This document shows positions 20,926-26,414 of a stretch of 26,414 nt of DNA, piece by piece. Source of the DNA: a virus; the IMG/VR virus record IMGVR_UViG_3300042401_000332, positions 1 to 26,414 of that record, one strand, 5' to 3'. The stretch's first letter is position 1, and every line of letters starts with the position of its first letter. The position numbers were made by a program, and so were the translations under genes. Below the pieces are notes generated by a model. That model ran no database searches. It worked only from the letters and a program-made list of their open reading frames with translations, and was not told the origin of the DNA.

Positions 20926-21510
20926 ATGAAAAAGATACAAGACATTGAAATGATAATAAGCGATGAAAGCGTTGACGGTGTCTTCGCAATTTCGCTAGTA
21001 GATAAGCCAGCAATTCAAGAGGACTTTATTTATTTATCTTCACATGAGATTGAATTAAAGGTAGTAAACGAAGAAAAAAGAGAGGTTGTTGGTATTGCTT
21101 TAGTACCTGATAAAAAGATTTATAGAAACATAGATGGAGAGGAGTTTAACATCTATTTCACTTCACAAACTATTGAAAAGACTAATGAACTTTTCATGAA
21201 GAATCTTAACCTAAATAAAATTACTTCACAACATGAGAGGGACGTTGAGGGTGTTAGTGTAATTGAAAGTTGGATTGTTGAAGATTCTAAACAAGACAAA
21301 TCAAACATCTATAAACTTAATGCACCCGTTGGAAGTTGGATTGTTAAAATGAAAGTTTACAACGATAGCGAATGGGTACGTGTTAAGAATGGAGAGTACA
21401 AAGGTTTCTCAATTGAGGGTAAATATAAAGAAGCTGATATTAAAGCGAGTGAACAAGTTTCTGAAACAGATGAATTAATCAAAGAAATAGAAAACTTAAT
21501 TAATGAGTGA
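20926..21510 (+). CDS. XkdF-like prohead protease
   Basis: The 194-residue protein matches the XkdF family of phage serine proteases, which trim scaffold and capsid during head maturation. Signals are FAISLVDKPAIQEDFIYLS near the N-terminus, VVGIALVPDKKIYR, TSQHERDVEGVSVIESWIVED with the catalytic His (about residues 103-123), and GSWIVKMKV-(x)n-GEYKGFSIEG (about 140-166), where the serine of FSIEG is the likely nucleophile. An in-frame ATG at 20908 lies in the tape measure end; ATG 20926, after AAAATT, is preferred. It sits before the scaffold and capsid genes, as expected. Confidence 0.85.
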   Translation: MKKIQDIEMIISDESVDGVFAISLVDKPAIQEDFIYLSSHEIELKVVNEEKREVVGIALVPDKKIYRNIDGEEFNIYFTSQTIEKTNELFMKNLNLNKITSQHERDVEGVSVIESWIVEDSKQDKSNIYKLNAPVGSWIVKMKVYNDSEWVRVKNGEYKGFSIEGKYKEADIKASEQVSETDELIKEIENLINE

Positions 21511-22795
21511 AATACCATATTTCGTAAGGTATAAAGACGTAACCACTTTAGACGGTACGGAAAGCATTTATTTAGATGCTTCGGATTCTGATGTCCCAAA
21601 GAAAATATTGTACAGTAATTTCGCTTCGGGTATTAGTGCGATTTCAAGTGGAAATATAGTTTTCGTTTCAAGTAAATCAGACTTACCAACTGCAGTAAGT
21701 GGGGTTATTACTTTAGCTGATGCGATAAGTTATTTCTTCACTACTATTGTTGATTTAACGGGAGACAGGTTAGTTTGTGGATTAAATACGGTTATATTAG
21801 GAGCAAGTTCGGAAAACTGTTATATTAAATCTACGGGTTTAAGTTCATCAACTGCTTTAGTTACTTCGGTTTATTCTTTGCCTATTCGTAACATATCATT
21901 CACACACGGAACAGTATTTAATTTAGATGGCGATGGGGTTACTACTGCCTTAGATTGGTTCGGAATTAACTTTGTGAATTGTGCAACTATTGGAACGATT
22001 AAAGACTATTCCAATTTTGTAATGGGGGATAGTGCCTTTCTTAATTCAAGTGGAATGACATTCAACGGAAGTATTGGAACAATTGCCTTTGGAAACTGTT
22101 TATTTGATTGTTCAACGGGTGGAACTGCTATTACATTAGCAAGTACATTGACAGTTAGTAGACGTTTTAGAATTATATACTCTTCATTTGTTACATTGTC
22201 AGGGGAAACATCTATAAACGTTTCAACTTCTGCAACGATTAGTGATGAAAGATATATTTTAGATACTGTAAATTTTTCGGGTGGCGGTACTTATATCAGT
22301 GGAGTTACTCAAACATCTAATAAAACTTTATTTACCAATTGTGTAGGGATAGCGAATACAACTACAAGAGGTTTTTATTACATGGTTAATAACACAACAG
22401 ACACACCAATAGGGGTAATAAACGTTAACACATGGGTAAAGGCATTAGGCACAACAACTGCAGACTCAAACAATTCTAAATTTACACATACAAATAATAA
22501 ATTAACTTATACGGGGGCTTTTAACACTTCGTTTTTAGTTACTGTAAATACTGCAGTTAGAGCAGGAGCAAGTAATCAAAACATTAGTATAGGCATAGCC
22601 AAAAACGGTACAATATTACCAAATTCAGAAATGACAATTAGAACGTCAACGTCTAATCAAGAACATCCTGGAAGTACTCAATATCAAATTGATTTAGTTA
22701 CTAATGATTACGTTGAATTATTCGTTAAAAATAATCAGTCAACAGATGTTAGGGTATCAGATTTGAATTTTTCAGTAGTTAAAATTTTAGTTTAA
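21503..22795 (+). CDS. Beta-helix fibre-like protein with C1q/TNF-like tail domain
   Basis: The 430-residue protein begins with a short attachment-like segment (PYFVRYKDVTTLDGTESIYLD). Residues about 60-280 show repeating short strands with N/C/G turns (FVNCATIGTI, MTFNGSIGTIAFGNCLF, FTNCVGIAN), the pattern of a parallel beta-helix. The last about 140 residues (VNTWVKALGTTTA, FLVTVNTAVRAG, ISIGIAKNGT, YVELFVKNNQSTDVRV) read as a jelly roll like C1q/TNF domains, often used by phages to bind receptors or surface sugars. It lies between the protease and the scaffold and capsid genes, not with the tail genes, so a head fibre is likely; a tail receptor-binding protein is the alternative. It overlaps the protease gene. 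Confidence 0.68.
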   Translation: MSEIPYFVRYKDVTTLDGTESIYLDASDSDVPKKILYSNFASGISAISSGNIVFVSSKSDLPTAVSGVITLADAISYFFTTIVDLTGDRLVCGLNTVILGASSENCYIKSTGLSSSTALVTSVYSLPIRNISFTHGTVFNLDGDGVTTALDWFGINFVNCATIGTIKDYSNFVMGDSAFLNSSGMTFNGSIGTIAFGNCLFDCSTGGTAITLASTLTVSRRFRIIYSSFVTLSGETSINVSTSATISDERYILDTVNFSGGGTYISGVTQTSNKTLFTNCVGIANTTTRGFYYMVNNTTDTPIGVINVNTWVKALGTTTADSNNSKFTHTNNKLTYTGAFNTSFLVTVNTAVRAGASNQNISIGIAKNGTILPNSEMTIRTSTSNQEHPGSTQYQIDLVTNDYVELFVKNNQSTDVRVSDLNFSVVKILV

Positions 22796-22807
22796 TATAT
22801 AAATATA

Positions 22808-23008
22808 ATGGGAAGAAAAAAGAAAACAGAAAGCCTTACAAGTCCACAAGGTGGCAATAGAGGTTGCATTTGTGAGGATGGCACATATTCAAAAGAATGT
22901 TGCGACGGAACTTTACAAGCTCAAGGAGTTGGAGCTTTACAACAACATACTATCTCAAACGTTACAAACACGAATGTAGAACGTACAATAACCGTAGCTA
23001 GAGGTTAA
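22808..23008 (+). CDS. Conserved cysteine-bearing small phage protein
   Basis: This 66-residue protein starts basic (MGRKKKTESL) and has GCICEDGTYSKECCDGTLQAQGVG (residues 19-42), with four cysteines in a short loop, likely a metal site or disulfides. Proteins with this C-x-C-x-DGTYS-x-CCDG-QG motif recur beside the capsid genes of Bacteroidota phages. The C-terminal part is Thr- and Asn-rich. It may be a minor head protein. The function is unknown. Confidence 0.75.
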   Translation: MGRKKKTESLTSPQGGNRGCICEDGTYSKECCDGTLQAQGVGALQQHTISNVTNTNVERTITVARG

Positions 23009-23048
23009 GTATATATAACAGAGTAATTAACTAAACGTTTAAAGAATA

Positions 23049-23654
23049 ATGAAAGATAAATTAAAAAGCGTTAGAGAGTTTTTAGAGCAAAAATTCAACG
23101 TAAAATTAAAGTTAGAACAAATGGAAGTAAAATTAGCACAAATGAAACTTGCTGATGGTGTTACTGTTTTGGAATTCGATGCCTTAGAAGTTGGAAAAGA
23201 AATTTTCATTGTTTCAGAAAATGGAAATGTTCCAATGCCTATTGGAGAGTATGAATTAGAAGACGGTCAAATGTTGGAAGTTTACGAAGACGGTATCATT
23301 GGAGAGATTAAAATGCCTGAAGCAAAAGAAGAAGAAGCACCAATGGAGCAGCCAACGGAAGAAGTACCCGTTGAAGCGTCAGTTGAAGCACCACAAACTG
23401 CAAAAAAAACAGTTGAAACAGTATCTAAAGAGACGTATTTCTCAGACATGGAAGAATTAAAGAGAGAAATTACTGAACTTAAAGAACAGTTGAAACTAAA
23501 AGAGGAGGTTAAAGAAGTAGTATTGGAAGAAACTCCAAAACCTATAACTTTCAATCCTGAAAACGTTCATAAAATGGAGCAAATTAAATTAACTGCTCAA
23601 AGAAACCTATCTACTAGAGATAGAATTTTAAACACTATTTACAACAACAAATAA
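23049..23654 (+). CDS. Probable capsid scaffold protein
   Basis: The 201-residue protein lies between the protease and capsid genes, the usual place of a scaffold. It has a charged N-terminal helix, a small beta domain (residues 34-90: ADGVTVLEFDALEVGKEIFIV, VPMPIGEYELEDGQMLEVYEDGIIGEI), an acidic Pro/Glu-rich disordered part (92-125, with EEAPMEQPTEE), a coiled coil (132-160) and a basic C-terminal tail that may contact capsid subunits. This composition fits scaffolds, which are removed during maturation, probably by the XkdF-like protease. The ATG follows AACGTTTAAAGAATA. Confidence 0.78.
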   Translation: MKDKLKSVREFLEQKFNVKLKLEQMEVKLAQMKLADGVTVLEFDALEVGKEIFIVSENGNVPMPIGEYELEDGQMLEVYEDGIIGEIKMPEAKEEEAPMEQPTEEVPVEASVEAPQTAKKTVETVSKETYFSDMEELKREITELKEQLKLKEEVKEVVLEETPKPITFNPENVHKMEQIKLTAQRNLSTRDRILNTIYNNK

Positions 23655-23666
23655 AATAAATAACAA

Positions 23667-24623
23667 ATGGCAACTACTGCAACGATTACAAGTACATATG
23701 CTGGTCAAGATTCAGCGAAGTACGTTAAAGCTGCTTTATTAAGTGGAAACACTTTATCTAGTGGAAAAATTACAATTTTACCAAACGTTAAATACAAAAC
23801 TGTATTACACAGATTATTGACAGACGGTTTAATTAAAGACGCTTCATGTGACTTTACTGCTACTTCAACAGTAACTTTAAATGAAAAAGTATTAACACCA
23901 AAAGAGTTACAAGTTAATTTACAATTATGTAAAAAAGATTTTCATTCAACATGGGAAGCTGAATCAATGGGAATGTCTGCACACGATGTTTTACCTAAAA
24001 ACTTTTCAGATTTTTTAATTGCTTACGTTATTGAGAAAGTTGCTGCACAAGTAGAAACTGCAATTTGGACAGGTGCTACAGGTACTTCAGGTTCTATTGA
24101 CGGATTCATGACGCAATTAACAGTTGACGCTGCTTTACCAACTGCGAATGAGGTTGCTGGTACTCCTGTAACTGCTTCAAACGTTATTACAGAGTTAGGG
24201 AAAATCGTTGATGCAATTCCGGCTACACTTTACGGACGTGAAGATTTATACTTGTATATTTCTCAAAACATTGCTAGAGCATACGTAAGAGCATTAGGTG
24301 GATTCGGAGCTTCTGGATTAGGTGCTAACGGTTCAAACGCACAAGGCACACAATGGTATCAAAACCTTTCTGATTTAACTTTTGACGGTGTAAAAATCTT
24401 TGTTGCAAATGGTTTAGCTTCTAACACTGCGATGGCTACAACTTCTGACAACTTGTTTTTTGCGACTGGTTTACAAAATGACGCTAATTTAGTGAAGGTC
24501 ATTGATTTAGCTGATTTGGACGGCTCAGAAAATGTAAGAATGGTTATGAGAATGACTGCTGCAGTTGGTTACCATACAGTTGGAGATATCGTAACATACG
24601 GAATTACTAACGCTGCTAACTAG
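23667..24623 (+). CDS. Major capsid protein (HK97 fold)
   Basis: The 318-residue protein, 12 nt after the scaffold gene and followed by a strong terminator, is the major capsid protein. Features are a Thr/Ser-rich N-terminal arm, LHRLLTDGLIKDASCDFTATSTVTLNEKVL (48-77), an IWTGATGTSGSIDGFM stretch (135-150), ITELGKIVDAIPATLYGREDLYLYISQNIARAYVRAL (about 171-207) that looks like the spine helix and P domain, and a C-terminal strand region VIDLADLDGSENVRMVMRMTAAVGYHTVGDIVTYGI as in HK97-like capsids. It makes many Ala-, Gly- and Thr-rich turns. There is no long N-terminal delta domain; scaffold function is supplied by the separate upstream gene. Confidence 0.9.
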   Translation: MATTATITSTYAGQDSAKYVKAALLSGNTLSSGKITILPNVKYKTVLHRLLTDGLIKDASCDFTATSTVTLNEKVLTPKELQVNLQLCKKDFHSTWEAESMGMSAHDVLPKNFSDFLIAYVIEKVAAQVETAIWTGATGTSGSIDGFMTQLTVDAALPTANEVAGTPVTASNVITELGKIVDAIPATLYGREDLYLYISQNIARAYVRALGGFGASGLGANGSNAQGTQWYQNLSDLTFDGVKIFVANGLASNTAMATTSDNLFFATGLQNDANLVKVIDLADLDGSENVRMVMRMTAAVGYHTVGDIVTYGITNAAN

Positions 24624-24641
24624 TATTAGCAAAAATTAATT

Positions 24642-24674
24642 AAAGGGTGGTGCAAAAAACGCCACCCTTTTTTG
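24642..24674 (+). terminator. Strong terminator after the major capsid gene
   Basis: AAAGGGTGGTG (24642-24652) pairs with CGCCACCCTTT (24660-24670, one G-U) around a 7-nt loop, followed by T to 24673. It is the strongest intrinsic terminator in the window and ends the capsid transcript. Confidence 0.92.
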
Positions 24675-24687
24675 TTTAATTATTTTG

Positions 24688-24695
24688 TATATTTG
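24688..24695 (+). promoter_or_regulatory. Promoter of the GIY-YIG gene, near-leaderless
   Basis: TATATTTG, identical to the boxes at 5812 and 10312, ends 4 nt before ATG 24700. It would restart transcription just after the capsid terminator, giving a leaderless or nearly leaderless mRNA. A TTTG at 24671 lies only 13 nt upstream of the box, closer than usual. Confidence 0.7.
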
Positions 24696-24699
24696 ATTT

Positions 24700-25092
24700 A
24701 TGAAAGCAACAATTTATAGTATAACAAATCCGATAGGAGAAGTATACATAGGGAGTACTAAAAGTAAATTAGGACAAAGATTAAATGAACATAAGTACAA
24801 CATTAAAAGAAAACGAAAAGGTAAAATATACGATAGTTTTAATCTATATGGATTTGAAAAACATAAAGTAGATATTATTTCTTTAGTTGACATAGATGAA
24901 TCTTATGAATTAGAACACTTTATAATTGAAACGTTTAAACCAAAATTAAATATAACTCATAAATACAATGCAACTGCAACGGATAAAAAATGGGTTAATT
25001 ATAAAGGTAAAGAGTTTCAAGTTTATAAAGAAGATATAAAAGAATATTATAATTTAGGTCGAATTAAAAAAATTAAAAATTATGAGTTGTGA
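24700..25092 (+). CDS. Free-standing GIY-YIG homing endonuclease
   Basis: The 130-residue protein has the GIY-YIG nuclease core: IYSITNP (5-11), VYIGST (15-20, the YIG element), an Arg (R27) and His (H31) in the RLNEH helix, and ELEHFIIETFKPKLN (70-84), which holds the catalytic Glu and the structural Asn. The N-terminal GIY element has the degenerate form IYS. A short basic C-terminal part (KYNATATDKKWVNYKGKEF) could bind DNA. It has its own promoter and interrupts the capsid-tail order; its end overlaps the next gene's start by 11 nt. It is a self-spreading element with no expected role in the virion. Confidence 0.88.
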   Translation: MKATIYSITNPIGEVYIGSTKSKLGQRLNEHKYNIKRKRKGKIYDSFNLYGFEKHKVDIISLVDIDESYELEHFIIETFKPKLNITHKYNATATDKKWVNYKGKEFQVYKEDIKEYYNLGRIKKIKNYEL

Positions 25093-25630
25093 TTTAGCAA
25101 ACGGTAGAGCGGAGAGTTGTAAAGATGCGGTAGGCGGTATTGATATCATTTATATAGCAAATTTCAATCCGACTATGCAATCAGATTTAACGTACGACGG
25201 AACGTCTACGGATATGATTACTGATGTAAATAATATTAGTAACCTTTACAAATTCTCTTTAAAAGGGAATAATTCTTTTGTACAAAAAGGTACATCTTCA
25301 AGAGAAAACGGAACAACGTTCTTTGAACAAACATTAACTATTGACCTGAAAAAGCAAGATGTTGCAACTACTAAAATGGTAAAATTACTATCTTATGGTA
25401 GACCACACATCGTTGTTAGAAATAGACAAGGGCAATACTTTTTGGCTGGTTTGGAGTTCGGAATGGATGTAACTGAAGCATCAATTGACAATGGAACGCA
25501 AATGGGCGACTTCAATGGTTATAAATTAACTTTTACGGGAATGGAGAGAATTCCTGCAAATCATTTGAACTGTTCAACAGAGGCTGGTTTAGCGACTTTG
25601 TTTAGTTCTGCAACTGTAGTTACTTCTTAA
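25082..25630 (+). CDS. Probable major tail (tube) protein
   Basis: The 182-residue protein, conserved in Bacteroidota phages, begins MSCDLANGRAESCKDAVGGIDIIYI and has LYKFSLKGNNSFVQKGTSSRENGTTFFEQTLTIDLKK (55-91), RPHIVVRNRQGQYFLAGLEFGMDV (107-130) and TQMGDFNGYKLTFTGMERIPANHL (about 139-162). The beta-sandwich pattern, with two strand hairpins and a final F-GY-LTFTG strand, fits a tail tube subunit. It comes soon after the capsid gene and is followed by a terminator, as expected for an abundant virion protein. A minor tail role is possible. Its ATG lies inside the end of the GIY-YIG gene. Confidence 0.72.
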   Translation: MSCDLANGRAESCKDAVGGIDIIYIANFNPTMQSDLTYDGTSTDMITDVNNISNLYKFSLKGNNSFVQKGTSSRENGTTFFEQTLTIDLKKQDVATTKMVKLLSYGRPHIVVRNRQGQYFLAGLEFGMDVTEASIDNGTQMGDFNGYKLTFTGMERIPANHLNCSTEAGLATLFSSATVVTS

Positions 25631-25649
25631 AATTAACTATTACTACTTT

Positions 25650-25682
25650 AAAAGGCTATCTTTAATTAGGTAGCCTTTTTTA
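25650..25682 (+). terminator. Terminator after the probable tail tube gene
   Basis: AAAAGGCTATCT (25650-25661) pairs with AGGTAGCCTTTT (25668-25679, one G-U), a 12-bp stem around a 6-nt loop, followed by T. It would reduce transcription into the next gene and the portal gene. Confidence 0.9.
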
Positions 25683-25717
25683 TTTTAACAAATTAATCAT
25701 TTCAACGTTTTAAGATT

Positions 25718-26050
25718 ATGATAGTTTTAAAAGAAATCGGTACGGCTCAAACGTTTAGTTTCATTCCAAGAAGTGATACTTACACGACTATGACTATAAC
25801 AGATGAACAAACAAATGTAACCACTACGGTGGCAATAACTAGTTCAACGAATGTAAGCTATTACCATACTATTACAGCGACTTTCTCGCTTAAAGAGGAG
25901 CATACATATAGGTTAGAGGTTTTAAACTCAACAACACCCGTTTATATTGATAAAATCTACTGTACTAATCAGACTATTTCAGACTACACAATAAATAAAG
26001 ATACGTACACAAGTACAACAACATCAAACGACTTCATAATTTTAGATTAA
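25718..26050 (+). CDS. Small structural protein, beta-rich
   Basis: This 110-residue Thr-rich beta protein begins MIVLKEIGTAQTFSFIPRSDTYTTMTI and ends with IYCTNQTISDYTINKDTYTS, a pattern seen in conserved small proteins near the portal gene of Bacteroidota phages. Its strand pattern suggests an Ig-like sandwich. Its start follows CAACGTTTTAAGATT, nearly identical to the sequence before the 13823 start. It overlaps the portal gene by one base in TAATG. A head decoration or tail adaptor role is possible. Confidence 0.68.
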   Translation: MIVLKEIGTAQTFSFIPRSDTYTTMTITDEQTNVTTTVAITSSTNVSYYHTITATFSLKEEHTYRLEVLNSTTPVYIDKIYCTNQTISDYTINKDTYTSTTTSNDFIILD

Positions 26051-26414
26051 TGGATAACGAAAAAATACAAGTAATCAATTTAGCTGAATATAAAGCACCG
26101 ATTATTAATGAAAGTACTAGAGAAGATTGGGTTGAATATGGCGAGGATAATAATTATTTCCAATTCTTAATTGATAGACACATAAATAGTGCTACAAATA
26201 ACGCAGTAATTAACAACATTACAAGACTTATTTACGGTAAAGGCTTAACTGCATTAGATGCTAATAAAAAGCCAAATGAGTTTGCTCAATTAATTACTTT
26301 GATTAGTTCGGATGACTTACGAAAAATTAGTGTTGAAGCGTATTTGTTGGGACAATGTGCTATTCAAGTTCACTACGATAAGAAACGTACAAAGATATTA
26401 AAAGCGTATCATAT
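26050..26414 (+). CDS. Portal protein, partial (cut by the window end)
   Basis: The first 121 codons are present. Signals are STREDWVEYGEDNNYFQFLIDRHINSATNNAVINNITRLIYGKGL (about residues 22-66), the N-terminal clip of phage portal proteins of Bacteroidota, and SVEAYLLGQCAIQVHYDKKRTKILKAY (about 95-120), the following helix-strand part. The portal is the ring through which DNA enters the head. It starts by TAATG overlap with the previous gene. Its place after the capsid and tail tube genes, not directly after terL, is unusual. Confidence 0.85.
   Translation, partial: MDNEKIQVINLAEYKAPIINESTREDWVEYGEDNNYFQFLIDRHINSATNNAVINNITRLIYGKGLTALDANKKPNEFAQLITLISSDDLRKISVEAYLLGQCAIQVHYDKKRTKILKAYH

Noticed and set aside
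1-26414. CRISPR array, insertion sequence, integrase or attachment site
   Set aside because: No spaced palindromic repeats, transposase, recombinase or terminal repeats are seen anywhere in the window.

Overview
The window is a contiguous stretch of an AT-rich, tailed double-stranded DNA phage (or prophage) of a Bacteroidota host, most likely a Flavobacterium-like bacterium. The evidence is: every convincing gene is on the + strand and tightly packed, often with ATGA or TAATG overlaps; starts are preceded by A-rich sequence rather than Shine-Dalgarno motifs; promoters match the Bacteroidota -7 box TAnnTTTG; one lipoprotein has a Bacteroidota-style lipobox; and the phage proteins resemble those of Flavobacteriaceae siphoviruses. 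No integrase, lysis gene, tRNA or CRISPR array is seen.

Layout. (1) 1-4261: early region. An SSB-like gene and a terminator are followed by a promoter, a tiny leader ORF, a complete type III hammerhead ribozyme (502-566), and about fifteen very small genes, including a DnaA domain IV-like protein, a small membrane protein and a DUF3310-like protein. (2) 4286-5721: a terminator, a metallophosphoesterase and a small conserved gene. (3) 5722-9997: replication and recombination. A promoter drives a compact RNA whose two hairpins can kiss through 8 bp and whose second hairpin is a terminator (5825-5916). Then come a replication initiator with four exact 11-bp iteron-like repeats inside its coding sequence, a T7-gp4-type primase-helicase, a PD-(D/E)XK-like nuclease and a NinG/Rap-like protein. 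(4) 9990-11803: small genes, a near-leaderless promoter, a sigma-factor-like regulator and a lipoprotein. (5) 12207-26414: packaging and virion genes. Order: TerS, TerL (non-ATG start), a pair of overlapping frames joined at a T9 run (candidate -1 frameshift), tail completion genes, two large tail/baseplate proteins, tape measure, XkdF-like protease, a fibre-like protein, probable scaffold, HK97-type major capsid protein, terminator, free-standing GIY-YIG endonuclease with its own promoter, probable tail tube protein, terminator, a small structural gene and the start of the portal gene, cut by the window end.

How it fits together. The early and replication modules are each preceded by a promoter and a structured RNA leader, suggesting RNA-based control. 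The sigma-like gene sits just before the late block and could switch transcription to virion genes. Terminators directly after the capsid and probable tail tube genes would keep those two abundant proteins above their downstream neighbours. The strongest unusual signals are the hammerhead ribozyme, the kissing-loop RNA, the iterons inside the initiator gene, and the frameshift site.
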